A stretch of 64,000 nucleotides of DNA from Heloderma charlesbogerti (Eukaryota; Chordata; Lepidosauria; Squamata; Helodermatidae). The first letter of the stretch is position 1, and each line of letters begins with the position of its first letter. The notes under the pieces were generated by a model that saw only the letters and a program-made list of their open reading frames with translations, ran no database searches and was not told the origin of the DNA. The stretch spans positions 186,001 through 250,000 of the forward strand of contig JANEZZ010000732.1 of the NCBI GenBank assembly GCA_026122225.1. The letters run 5' to 3'. Both the position numbers and the translations under genes were made by a program. Below, piece by piece: positions 1 through 12,977 of this stretch.

Positions 1-152
1 CGGTGGGCTCTCCCACACTGCAGGCCTTCAAGAAGAGGCTGGACAGCCATTTGTCAGGGATGCTCTGACTTGGATTCCTGCACTGAGCAGGGGGTTGGAT
101 TCGATGGCCTTGTAGGCCCCTTCCAACCCTACTATTCTATGATTCTATAATG
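1..152 (+). mobile_element. CR1 3' end
   Basis: It runs from GTGGGCTCTCCCACACTGCA through GGACAGCCATTTGTCAGGGA to CTATTCTATGATTCTATAAT, the last about 150 bp of the same CR1 subfamily as copies A and B. The 5' side is cut by the window edge. Confidence 0.85.
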
Positions 153-809
153 TTTTTCTTTCGCCACTGAGCACTGACATTCTCCCTCTACTAATTCTAT
201 TCCCCTCCATGCAACCATCCCTCCTCATCCTACCATCCTCCAGCAACTCTTCATCAAAACAGATGTCTTGTTTTGTGCAGCTCTCCTCTACCTCCTCCTT
301 GTTATGCACAAGCTCTCATTGCATCTTCCTCGCCATAACTTCATGTGTGCCAAAACTACACCAGGATTCAGCCAACGAGTCTGTTTTCAAAACTAGGGCG
401 AAGTTACGGAGAAACTCTGAGCATGTACTAAGTGTCTTTCCCTCACCACTGAACCTAGAGTTCATGCAAAAACAACAAAAACCCACAAATGACAAAACAT
501 GCATAGGACTGAGCTGAAAGGGTAGTCAATCCATTAGACGCAATTGGGTAGGCACTGTATTAAGCCTGCAGTACTATGCTCACAACTCAGGACTTATTTC
601 TGAATAAACATGCAGAACATCAAGGTGCAAACCTCCCTGCAAAAGTAACTTGTGCTGGAATCCTACGCACACTTTCCTGAGGGTAAGCCTCATTAAACAT
701 AATGGGACTTTGGAGTAGGCGTACATAGGAATGCATGAATCAGCAATATTTATCTCCCCTCCACTTAAAAAACAGACCCCAAACTCCATTTTTATTAAAG
801 CTTTCTGTT
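153..809. other. No gene or known repeat recognised
   Basis: Frames are short and unlike any protein I know. The sequence is AT-neutral intergenic DNA. Confidence 0.5.
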
Positions 810-1013
810 CAGAGGAACATCGGAAGCTGCCTTGTACTGAGTCAGACCCTGGGTCCATCTAGAGCAATACTGTTGACACTGACTGGCAGCAGCAGCTCTC
901 CAGGGTTTCAGGCTGGATTCTTTCCTCGCCCCACCTAGAGATACTGGGGATCAAACCTGGGACTTTCTGCATGCCAAGCATGTGCTCTGCCACAGAGCTA
1001 CAGCCCTTCTTTT
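810..1013 (-). mobile_element. tRNA-derived SINE
   Basis: On the minus strand, GCTGTAGCTCTGTGGCAGAG (box A region) and GGTTTGATCCCC (box B) form a tRNA-like head, followed by body sequence ending in the complement of GGAAGCTGCCTTGTACTGAG. It is a transcribed-type SINE head, not a working tRNA: the acceptor stem is not paired. Confidence 0.7.
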
Positions 1014-1668
1014 TGCTGGATAATGGCGACTGACAAACAGAACAGCCCCAGATTTGCTTCTCTGCAACCCCGTGAATCTACTTTTCTCAAAGGCCTGAGT
1101 GAGGAGAAGGAGAAAAACCAGCCCTCCTGTCTGTTTGTTTAAAGTCAAAAGATCAGAACTTCTCTTCCCTGCCAAAGAGAATTTTCTTTAAGAATTCCCC
1201 AAGATATGCTCTGGGTGGAATAAAGGAGAGAAAGAAAGAACAGGATAGGGGAGGGGAGGGAAGAAGAAAAGAAGAAGAATGTGGATTGGAAATGCATGCA
1301 TGGGTGGGGGCTTGAGAGAATTCCCTAAGCCAAGTGGCTCCATTCAGAGAGGTGGTACCAACTTCAGAGGAATTTAGGAGGCTGTGGAGGGTTTGTAAAG
1401 ATTGCATGTACTTCCATTAACTTTATCATGTGAGGTGGCTGGGGCTTTTTTGAGCTTTTTAAAAAATGCTAGAACCTATTTAAAAGCCTCAGCAGTTCCT
1501 CCATCATGATGCCACGTAGTCCTATCCCTCCTTTTGGAATAATTTGCTTCCTACAGCTTTTTAGGGGAAATTAGAGTTGAGGGGGAGAAAGACGTCTGTG
1601 GAGGCTGATTGGATCCTTTGCTGTACTGAAGCTGCTAAACTTCTGCAGAAGCCAAAGGTTCCAGTTTA

Positions 1669-4600
1669 TCATAGAATCATAGAATAGTAGGGTTGGAAGG
1701 GGCCTACAAGGCCATCGAGTCCAACCCCCTGCTCAATGCAGGAATCCAAGTCAGAGCATCCCTGACAAATGGCTGTCCAGCCTCGTCTTGAGGCCTCCAG
1801 TGTGGGAGAGCCCACCACCTCCCCAGGTAATTGGTTCCATTGTCGTATTGCTCTTACAGTCAGGAGGTTTTTCCTGATGTTCAGCCGGAATCTGGCTTCC
1901 TGTCACTTGAGCCCATTATTCCGTGTCCTGCACTCTGGGATGATCAAGAAGAGATCCTGGCCTTCTTCTCTGTGACAACCTTTCAAGTACTTGAAGAGCG
2001 CTATCATATCTCCCCTCAGTCTTCTCTTCTCAAGGCTAAACATGCCCAGTTCTTTCAGTCTCTCTTCATAGGGCTTTGTTTCCAGTCCCCTGATCATCTT
2101 TGTTGCCCTCCTCTGAACCCTCTCCAGTTTGTCTGCATCCTTCTTCAAGTGTGGTGCCCAGAACTGGACACAGTACTCCAGATGAGGCCTAACCAGTGCT
2201 GAGTAGAGGGGAACTAGTACTTCCGGGATTTGGAAGCGATGCTTCTATGAATGCAGCTCAAAATAGCATTTGCCTTTTTTGCAGCCACATCACATTGTTG
2301 GCTCATATTCAGCTTGTGATCGACAACAATTCCAAGATCCTTCTCGCTTGTAGTGTGGGTGAGCCACGTATCCCCCATCTTGTAACTGTGCATTTGGTTT
2401 GTTTTTCCTAGGTGCAGAACTTGGCATTTGTCCCTATTAAATGTCATTCTGTTGTTTTCTGCCCAGCGCTCCAGTCTATCCAGATCACTTTGAATTTTGT
2501 TTCTGTCTTCCAAAGTATTAGCTATCCTGCCCAATTTGGTGTCATCTGCAAATCTGATCAGCATTCCCTGCACCTCCTCCTCCAAGTCATTCATAAAAAT
2601 GTTGAAGAGCACTGGGCCCAGGACTGAGCCCTGCGGTACCCCACTCGTTACCTCTCCCCAGTTTGAGAAGGTCCCATTGATAAGCACTCTTTGAGTCCGA
2701 TTCTGTAGCCAACTGTGGATCCACCGGATCGTTGTTTCATCTAGCCCACTTTGAGCTAGTTTGCTCATCAGGATATCATGGGGCACTTTGTCGAAAGCTT
2801 TGCTGAAGTCAAGGTATATGATGTCTACAGCATTCCCACGGTCTACAAGGGAGGTTACTTGATCCAAAAATGAGATCAGATTTGTCTGGCAGGACTTGTT
2901 TTTGACAAATCCATGTTGGCTTCGAGTAATCACGGCATTGTTGTCAAGGTGCTTCCAGATGGATTGCTTTATGATCTGCTCCAGAATTTTCCCAGGGATT
3001 GATGTCAGACTGACTGGTCTGTAGTTCCCAGGTTCCTCCTTTTTACCCTTTTTGAAGATAGGGACAACGTTAGCCCTCCTCCAGTCATCTGGCACTTCCT
3101 CCGTCCTCCATGATTTCTCAAAGAGAATAGACAGCGGTTCTGAGAGTTCGTCTGCCAGTTCCTTCATTACTCTAGGATGCAGTTCATCTGGCCCTGGAGA
3201 TTTGAACTCATTCAAAGTAATGAGATGTTCCTTGACCATATGCCTGTCGATCTCAAGCTGCAATCCTGCCCCTTCAGCCTGTACTTCGCCTTTGCCAGGG
3301 GGGTCATAGACCTTCTTTTGGGAGAAGACTGAGCCAAAGTAGGAATTGAGCACCTCTGCCTTTTCTTTGTCATCTGTTATCGTTTTGCCATCCTTATTTA
3401 ATAGGTGAACCACCATTTCTTTCCTCTGCCTTTTACTATGCACGTAGCTGAAGAAAGCCTTTTTGTTGTTTTTAACGTCCCTCGCTAACCTCAGCTCATT
3501 CTCAGCTTTAGCCTTCCTGACGCAATCCCTGCAATTCTGTGCTATCTGCCTGTACTCTTCCTTTGTTACTTGGCCTTCTTTCCACTTCCTATATGTGTCC
3601 TTTTTTGTTTTCAGGTCATCCCTAAGCTTGTTGTGAAGCCACATTGGCTTCTTCTGTTGTCTTCTACCTTTTCTTCTTGTTGGAATTGTTTGTAATTGTG
3701 CCTTGAGCATTTCCTTTTTTAAAAGCTCCCACCCATCTTGGACTCCTTTTCTCATTAGCGTCACTTGCCATGGGACCTTACTGATAATTGTTCTGAGTTT
3801 ATGAAAATCAGCTTTCCTAAAATCCAGGGTACGCGTTTGACTACACTCGGCTTTTGCTTCCCTTAGAACCAAGAACTCAAGTACAACATGGTCGCTTTCC
3901 CCCAGAGTTCCTGTAACTGCTACTTGATCCACTAAGTCATCTCTGTTGGTTAGGATCAAGTCAAGGATAGCCGATCCTCTAGTTCCTTCCTCCACGTTCT
4001 GTAGGAGGAAGGTATCCGCCACACAAGTCAGGAATTTCCTGGAGGGGCCATGTTTTGCAGAATTTGTCTCCCAACAAATATCGGGGAAATTGAAGTCCCA
4101 CATTACTACTACATCATGCTTCCTTAAAACATTGGCTATTTGCTTTTCAAAAGTTTCATCCTCGTCTTCTCCTTGATTGGGTGGCCGGTAGTAGACTCCG
4201 ACCACCAGGTTCCTTTTATTCTTTGCTCCATTTATTTCAACCCAGATGCTCTCGATGGGGCTACCAAGCTCCTCCTCCTGTATTTCTGTGCAGAGATATG
4301 TCTTTTTCACATACAGGGCAACCCCACCTTCCTTTCTGTTCCTCCTGTTCTTTTTGAACAAGTTATATCCTTCAATTGCTGTATTCCAATCATGAGAGTC
4401 ATCCCACCAAGTCTCAGTTATACCTATCAAGTCATAATTTCCCTCCTGTATTAAGAGTTCAAGTTCGTTCTGTTTGTTTCCCATACTCTGGGCATTAGTA
4501 TATAGACATCGAAGACTATGTGCTTCATAGTCTGGCTTTCTTCCTACATGTGTCTGAAGACTATTATTGGGTGCTATCAGAGCTGTTCGCTCCATTGCAG

Positions 4601-5103
4601 TGCATGCGCCTATGTCCATTGTTACCCCCAACATTACATCTCCCTTCCCCATGGGATTCAGTTTAAAGCCCTCCTGATGAAGTTCTTCATGCTGTGGCCA
4701 AACACATTCTTCCCATCCTTTGTGAGGTGTAACCCGTCCCTAGCCAACAGCCCATCTTCCAGGAAGTATAGCCCGTGGTCCCAGAATCCAAATCTCTCTC
4801 GTCGGCACCACCTTCGTAGCCAGTCATTCACCCGGAGTATTTTTCGTTCCCTTTCTATCCCTCTTCTAACTACTGGAAGGATGGATGAGAAAACTATCTG
4901 GGCCCCAAAGTTCTTGAGTTTCCTTCCCAAAGCTTCAAAGTCTGACGTGATCTCTTCGTAGCTCCGCTTGGCGGTATCATTTGTTCCCACATGGATGAGA
5001 AGAAAGGGATACCTGTCAGTGGGCTTTATGAGTGCAGGCAACCTTTCAGTCACGTCTCCAATCTGTCCTCCCGGGAGACAACATACCTGGCGAGTCCATG
5101 GGT
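1669..5103 (-). mobile_element. CR1 LINE copy A, 5' truncated, nearly intact ORF2
   Basis: This is a non-LTR retrotransposon of the CR1 clade. Its 3' end is the short repeat ATAGAATCATAGAAT at 1671. ORF2 (4652-2214, 812 codons) carries an apurinic endonuclease ([22 protein letters not shown]) and a reverse transcriptase ([33 protein letters not shown] with FADD at 2552-2541). Near 2222 one base is missing relative to copy B, giving KSRKY stop. The remaining C-terminus continues in another frame and has a further TGA at 1905-1903. Upstream, 5103-4658 holds the end of ORF1 (HVGTND, DGLHLTKDG). Similarity to copy B ends at about 5103. Confidence 0.93.
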
Positions 5104-6220
5104 CTTCAGTTTGGGGCACTGAAACCAGATGCTGTGTGAAATACCAGTATTTCGCATGGAGCTCTTCCTTCCCTTCCTTCTCCCTCTTCAAAATTTCATT
5201 GCAAGCAAGCTCCCAACAGTGGGCATGGAAGAGCAGAAAAGTAGGGGGAGAGAGGTGTTTTGCACCTAAAAAACCCCCTACACCAGATATTAGGGACAGT
5301 GACCTCCTCACCTTAAACACCTTCTTATTAGACTCTCTACTCCCCTGTGCGGCTCAACAGTATTTACTTTTGTTTTAGTCTTTGAGAAAAGGAAACTTTA
5401 CACATGGCTAGCACATCTCTAAATATCATGTATTTATCTTACAAACTACAAAAGTTATGGCCGTTTCTGTTTTCCAATGGGAATGGGAAAATGGGAAAAT
5501 GTAAAAAAAAAAAAAAAAAGGCAATTAGGACAGCTCAAAAGATCCTGGGCACAGCTCAAAAGATCTGGGGCCCGTGCCGAGTCCCTTCCCTACTGATACC
5601 TCTGTCTAACCATAAACTCAATAGTTTATTCCTGATATGGGTGATACAGAATTCTGTTTCTGAAGAAGCGCTCTCTCAGACAGGATTTGTCTTTTGTCTT
5701 TTTACTGCAAAGTACAGTATTAACATAACAGTCCTCAGTAGAAGACCTTGTGGATGCATCAATGCAAACCCATGAAACATCGGACATCATTCCTAAACAA
5801 GGCCTCTAAGCAGAGTCAAGGACATTGGCAAGTCCTCGGTGATAATCAGGATCAAGCTGACCAGGCTGATTCGACAGGCAACGCGGTAAGGAAAGCGGAT
5901 CCTGAAGGAGAGCTCCCACGGCTGCGTGCTCTGAGTCTCCGTTCTATGCATTTGGATGCTATAAAACTCGTACAAACTATGTTTTACTACTATTTATGTG
6001 ACTTAGCTAAGCATTCCTAAGGTAGCATTTCTACCTTAAATCATCATATGTCTAAGTAAGATTATTGAATTATTATGCTTCTTAGCAATATAAACGAGCA
6101 GAACAACATGCTTATACCAATGTTGCAGCCTTCTTTGACATGAGACAGGTATTCTTGTGACACAAAATTATTTCCCTGATGTCCTGTGAGCTTGTTTTCT
6201 TATTACTTATTACGTTATAT
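5104..6220. other. No gene recognised
   Basis: It holds a run of 18 A at 5502-5519 with A-rich flanks and otherwise unique-looking sequence. It lies downstream of the V2R 3' end, beyond the next AT-rich repeat tail. Confidence 0.5.
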
Positions 6221-6370
6221 TTATGATCTGGGGTAAGGTTTCTGGGTACTTATCCGATAACATGGGCCGGAGGGGGCAATTCCTCCAAGGGAACAAGGGG
6301 GAGGGGGGTTGAGGGTAGAGAAGTTGGGCTGTGGCACTAATGGGAGAGCTTCGGCTATTGGGCAGTATAG

Positions 6371-6373
6371 AAA

Positions 6374-6404
<31 letters not shown>

Positions 6405-6405
6405 A
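6371..6405 (+). repeat. (AAAT)n microsatellite
   Basis: A run of AAATAAAT follows AGCTTCGGCTATTGGGCAGT, so it grew from the tail of an L2-like element. Confidence 0.9.
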
Positions 6406-6859
6406 ATGGGCCTCCTCCACCTCCTCCCTGAATGTCCCGACTCCCCTTTGCCCCCCCCCCTTGAAGAATGGGGAGAGGGGAAGGGAGGGGGAAGGAATTG
6501 CCTTTCTCAGGGTCATGACAACAGGGACTAAGCCATATGCTCTTGCAATTTTCATTTTTGAATGTTCGGTTCCAGGAGGGAGAGACCTGGGGACCATTTG
6601 CATAAAGTGGGATGTGTCTGGGGCAGTGGAATTCAAAGTGATGATTGTGTAAAGCTAGCAAGGTGCAGTTTCAAAAGGATGAGTCATCGTACACCTGCAC
6701 TAGCAAATCTGACCAGTACAGGTTGCTGTCATCTTAGGGGTTGCAGAAAAGGTGGATGTCACAAAATGGCCACCATGCTTATGACATCCGAATCCAAAGC
6801 TTGCACACCCCTGTAAACTGGCAGACCATTGGTGTTTTTAGAAACAATATGAATCAGAT

Positions 6860-7764
6860 TTATTCTTCTGCTTTCATCATGAGATGCTCCTTTGTATTCA
6901 GATCAGGCCTCAGTACGATGATGTAGCACTTGGGGAGAAAGATGCAGCCCAGCAACCCAGCACTGGAGGCCAAGATGGAGAAGACCTGCACGGCCACCAT
7001 GTATTTCCCCTTGGTGCTCAGGTAGGTGGGCACAAAGGACACCCACACGCTGCAGAAGACCAGCATGCTGAAGGTGATCAGCTTGGCTTCATTGAAGGCC
7101 CCAGGCAGCTTCCTGGCTAGGAAAGCCACCGTAAAGCAGATGGCAGCCAGGAAGCCCATATAGCCAAGGGCAGTATAAAACATGGCGACATACCCTTCGT
7201 TGCATTGCAGGATGATCTCTTCAGGCTGGGAGTGCATGTCTGAATCTGGGAAAGGTGGAGAGATGCCCAGCCAGATGGTGCAGATGATAACTTGGACACT
7301 GGAACAGGAAAGGACAATGGAGTTGGCCAAACTCTTCCCCAGCCATCCCCTCACCCTGTTCCCTGGCTTTGTGGCCAGGAAGGCCAGCACCACAGTGACC
7401 GTTTTGGCCAAGAGAGAAGAGACGGCAACTGAGAAGATGATGCTGAAGGCCATTTGTTGCAGGAGGCAGGTCACTTTCCTTGGCCGACCGATGAAGAGGA
7501 AGGAGGACAGAAAGGAAAGCAGGAGGGAGACAAGGAGAATGTAGGAGAGATCCCGGTTGTTGGCTTTGACTACTGGAGTGTCAAGGTATTTTATGAAGAT
7601 TCCTAACACAAATCCTGTGGTTAAGGACAAGAATAGGGCAAAGGAAGCGAGGATGATACCCAAATATTCTTCGTAGGACAGGAAGGTTATATTCTTGGGG
7701 ATGCATTGATCCCAGTCCTTGTTTGGATGCTGATCATCCGGACACTTTGTGCAATGGTCTGCAT
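6860..7764 (-). CDS. V2R exon 6: seven-transmembrane domain
   Basis: It starts at a TTTTTCCAG acceptor with (D)[14 protein letters not shown], the last linker cysteines, then [12 protein letters not shown] before TM1. Seven hydrophobic segments follow. Conserved V2R marks include [15 protein letters not shown] (TM2), [18 protein letters not shown] (TM6) and the tail [17 protein letters not shown]. The exon ends in TAA at 6862-6860. It is fully open, with no missing transmembrane segment. Confidence 0.95.
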
Positions 7765-10700
7765 CTGGAAAAACAAGAGAAGCATCTCCCTTGCATCCTT
7801 GCCAATCTCTGTAATTTTACATTCCATCAAATATATTTTTGTGGTGCGATTGGCAGGACATATTAATGTCATGCAGGGCATGGTCAGGCCTGCTGGGCCT
7901 CCTCAGTCTTCCATGGCCACAATCCACATGATTCAGTGTTTTATGCATTAAACATGACCTTAACCCAGGGATGAGGAAACTCCCTTCTGTGGGCCTAATC
8001 TGGCCTGCAAATGTTCCCCATTTGATCCATGAAGCCTTGCGATCGGCAGCACACATTCATTTCATGCAGGGCATGGTCAGGCCTCATAGGCCTCAATTCT
8101 CTCCCAGGTCAACAACCCACATTTGGTGTTTCATGTGTTTTGAATGTTTCAGGTGTTTCAGGTGTTTAACCCAGGGCTGGGGAAACTCCCTTCTCTGGGT
8201 CAAATTTTGCCTGGATATGTTCCATATTCATCCCATGAAACCTTCACGAATCCCTCCAGGGGGAGGACTGGGTCCCAGGAAGAATCCCTGCTGTTATCTC
8301 TGACCTGTGATTGGAGATAACTGTGGGGATGTGGGCTGGCTGACATCTTTTTTGTGTGCTTTGTGGATCATCCATCTGGCATACTGGCTGGGAGTGATTT
8401 GATGTCAGTGGCCAGGCCCTCTCCCTGACGTCATTCAGGCCATGGAGGGCAGGTGGGAAGCGCTCCAACAAAATTTAGTTCCCCACCTCTGATTTAACAA
8501 CCATTTTGTTTTAAGAGGACAGGTGAGGGGAACCAGCAGTATTCCTGGAGACTGCCTTTGGAGTCCTCAGAAGGTTGCCAAGGAGCTGCTCCCTTGTGAG
8601 GGAAATTCCAGCTCAATGGCCCACAATGACTAGGATCCTGGTGACTCCTCTGGAAGCGGACAGCCATTTGGGGAAAGAGCTTGCCTTTGTTCTCCACCCT
8701 CCCTCACAGCTTAGACAAAGAATAGAGCCAAGTTTGATTGAGACAGAGAAGGAGAGACACAGGGCCAGTTTGCACATCACCATAAGCCACTGCAAGGCAA
8801 ACAATGCTGACAACCCACTGTAGGCTGTTGGGTCATACAAACAGGGACACAGAGAGCTGAACGTGGGCTCTGCAAGCATCTTACAGTGCTAGATCTCTCT
8901 CTCTCTCTCTCTCTCCCTGATGTGGAAAAAGTGCATTACAATTCTCATCACCCACATCCAGTCTCCACCTGTGCTAGGCCTATGCTCAACCATGATCATC
9001 CCGTGAGGCTGATTTCTGGGAGATTCAGGACAGATAAAAGGAAGGACTCCTTCACACCACGCAGAGTTAAACACTGGAATTCACTTCCACGAGATGTTGT
9101 GATGGCCACCAGGTTGGATGACTTTAAAAGGGGGTTGGAGGAATTCCTGGAGGAGAAGGCTACTAATCGCTACTAGTCCTGATCGCTCTGTGCTACCTCC
9201 AGTACCAGAAGGAGTGAGCCTATCTACAGCATTGATGGGGAACATGGGTGGGAGGGCATTGTTGCCCTCGTGCTCTGCTTGTGGGTTTCCCATGGATGAG
9301 TTTCATTTGCCATTCTCTGAAAAGGGTGCAGGACCAGATGGGCCTTTGATCTGACCCAGCATGGCTCTTATATTCCTATGTTCATTTGTGAACAAACTGA
9401 AATGTTACAAAATGCCTCTAAGCATCCACTGACCTCTACAGTGACTCACCCCTCAGATAAGTGGGGTGAACATAACAATATTAACCATGGAGGACTTGCA
9501 CGTGATGTAAAGTGCAGGAGATGCATGCAGGCTGGGTGTGTTGATCCCTGCCCCACTCACTGCCCCCCAACACTCCAGCCCTCAGTCCGTCCTCCCAGGT
9601 CATGTTTCATGAGTCGCTTTATGAAATAAATTGTGGCTCTTGCAATAAAGGATCCAAGTGTAGAAATGCCTTTAAGAAAAGCTTCAGTGAACATGTCTGG
9701 TGGATCTTTACCCTCCTCTGCATGGGCGACATTTTCCTTCAGAGTCACCCACCTTCCTGAATGGAGATGGTCCCTTCCGCGCAGGGAGCACAAGCATAGC
9801 AGCAAACCAGCTTTCCTTCCTGAACCACCTGGACGGATCCAGGGTGACAGCTTTCCACGCACCTGGAATGAGGCAGGGGCTACGCACAGAACAAGGAACA
9901 TCAAGGAAAATGTGTTGGGGTCACTTTAGCTACAGAAATGACAGACACATTTCAAAGGGCACAACAGGGTCTCCAGGACTGAACGTGAAGCCCGTAACTA
10001 AGCCTGAGCACACGCAGCTTCCCAGTTTCCTCCCCTGGGGCTTCTCCTCCCTTCCTCTTTTGTTTCCCTTGTGTCTTCGGGGACATGTCTTCTTGCGCTC
10101 CGGAAAATGCCACATAGACTGGTGGGGCTATTTGAATGGACAGAGAAGTCCCAAGTCACCCGCAGCCTGTGTTTGAAGGGAATCCTTCTGGCGCACAGCT
10201 GGGAAACAGAGCTGGGGAAAGGATCCCCTCTCTCTGAGATCTTAAAACCTGGAACCTACTACACTGATTAGAGGTTAAGAGATGGTAAAACAAATTGAAA
10301 ATCTTGAAAAATTGCTGCTAGTTAGAACTTCCAGGCTGACCTGGAACCTGTTCCATTTAGCAGAGGTTAAGAGGTGGTAAGTAAATAGCATGAAATACCA
10401 TGAAATGAGAGGCAATTTTTCCCTCACCTTGTTGAACCATTGGGGCCACACAATGGCGTCCTGATCAATGGTGAACTTGAGGCCTGCTGGGGATCCCCGT
10501 CTTTCCATACTCCCAAACTTCACTTTAACCACAGACTTGTTGGGGAACTTCACCCAGTTCACGATGTCAAAGGCGGCTGCCAGGTCTGCGTTCTCATCCA
10601 AATATACTCTGTCCATGGAATTATTGTAAAACTGGGAGTTTCTCAGGAAAGGGTGAAGCTAGAATGGCAGAGAAATCACCAGGATGGAGAAAACAAGAAA

Positions 10701-12942
10701 CCACACTCGATTTCTCAGTTCTGCCTATTTTGTGCTTGAATACTCTATGGCTAGGGGTTGGTTTAGGACTCAAGTGGCTGGGTGTGTCTCTTAATGTTCC
10801 CAAGGGACACGGTTTCATCCCTGAATGTTATTTCTGTGCTTTAGCACTTTGGGGAGCTGAAGCCTACCCATAGACTCTGATAGCCATCTGAAGTCCTCCC
10901 CCAGGTGTCTCCTCTCAGGGAGGTATGGAGGATGGGAACAAGGCAGGGGGCCTTTTCGGTGGTGGCCACTCGGTTATGGAACCCGCTTCCCTGTGAGATT
11001 TATCCAGTGCCCACAATGTCATCCTTCTGGCACCAGGTTAAGACTTTCCTCTACTCCCAGGCATTTGACAGCATATGATAAAAAACCAGGCCTGAGATTT
11101 TTTTATTGTTGATTCATTGTTTTTCCATTGTTTTATGTGAATAGTTTCTATATAATATTTTCTATTTTGTTTTAAGGTTTTAATCTTTTGTAAACCGCCC
11201 AGACAGCTTGGCTATTGGGAAGTATAGACAAGTAATAAATAATGTTTAAAAATTATAGGCGTATAAATTAGTTCAGCAATCTGGGCCTGGTATAACCCTT
11301 GGCAGAGGGAGGCCGACCTCTCCATGGGGCACATTCTCGGCCCAGTTCAAAGGCAGCAAGTTGTCAGGTAGGTAATGAAGGCCGAGGCCCTATGCACACG
11401 AACCTGGTAGTAATTTTGACTGAACTCAGTAGGACCTGGTTTTGAGTAGTAGGCACACAGAAATTGAGCTGTGACCCTTACAGGTTTAGCACATGTCTGG
11501 GAAAGAAACTAGATTCCTTGTGTCAGGAGTCAAATTGTACAACTGGATTTTTAAAAATTGCTCCTTCCAGAACATCCTTATTGACATGCGATAAAACCAG
11601 ATGCAGATTTTGCACATCATAGAAAAGGTAATTTTAATTCAACATAATGTGGGAATGTTCAGCTTGCCACTATTGTAAAAGTCACCAGAAAAATTAGAAA
11701 TGCACATTCCTGTTAAACACTATCAGTACATGACCCATCCATTTGTATCCAGACCCATTTCAGATGCCAGCACTACACCCATGACCCCGTCACGGACAAA
11801 GGGAAGGGGGGGGCAACAGTGGACCCAGGTACTTGGCCACAGAGACACATGCTTTATTTACATCCCGTTTGGATTACTGTAACACACTCTACGTGGGGCT
11901 GCCTCAGAAGAGTGTTTGGAAACTTCAGCTGGTTCAAAGAACTGCGGCCAGACGGCTGACTGGGGCTGGTTACAGGGAGCATACAACTCCCCTGTTAAAA
12001 CAGGTTCACTGGCTCCCAGTCTGTTTCTGGGCACAATTCAAAGTGCTGGTTATGTCCTAAAAAAGCCCTATACGGCTCGGGTCCAGGTTATCTGAAAGAC
12101 CATATTCTCCCTTATGAGCCTACTCGTGCCCTGAGATGTTCAGGGGAAGCCCTTCTTGCCATCCCACCATCATCACAGGCACGCCTGGTGGGAATGTGGG
12201 AGAGGGCCTTCTCGGTGGCTGCCCCAAGGCTCTGGAACTCCCTTCTCAGGGAAGTGAGAGTGGCACCCTCCTTGATATGTTTTCGTAGGCATGCAAAAAC
12301 GTTTTTGTTCCAGCAGGCCTTTGGGGAAAACGAGTGTGGACCTGTGAACTGTGGTGCTGGAGGAAAATTCTGGGAGTGCCTTGGATTGCAAGAAGATCAA
12401 ACCAGTCCATCCTCCAGGGAATAAGCCCAGACTGCTCACTTGAGGGAATTATATTAAAGGCAAAACTGAAGTACTTTGGCGACATAATGAGAAGACAGGA
12501 CACCCTGGAGAAGATGCTGATGCTAGGGAAAGTGGAAGGCAAAAGGAAGAGGGGCCGACCAAGGGCAAGGTGGATGGATGATATTCTGGAGGTGATGGAC
12601 TCGATCTTGGGGGAGCTGGGGGTGGCAATGGCCGACAGGAAGCTCTGGCGTGGGCTGGTCCATGAAGTCATGAAGAGTTGGAAGTGACTGACCGAATAAA
12701 CAAACAAACAAACAAAAGTCTGGACCTAGGAAAATGTGATGTATGGATACAATTTTTGTTGCTCTGGTTGTCTTTTAATGTTTTAATATTTTTACAATTT
12801 TAATATTGATGATTTAATTATATTTTTAACTTTTGTACAGTTGTATTTGTATTTCTATGTATAGGTTTTAATTGTAGCCATTTTAACGTTGTAAGGCCAC
12901 CTTGAGTCCCAGTATTGGGGAAAAGGTGGGATATAAATAAAT

Positions 12943-12977
<35 letters not shown>

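Noticed and set aside
4518..4961. Plus-strand open frames of about 147 codons in CR1 copies A and B
   Set aside because: They are antisense shadows of CR1 ORF1 and the start of ORF2; the same frame recurs at 56204-56647.
9861..9879. Alternative exon 5 acceptor at CATTCCAG
   Set aside because: It would drop PLPHSR, which V2Rs usually keep before CVESC. The GCGTAG site gives the expected phase and length.
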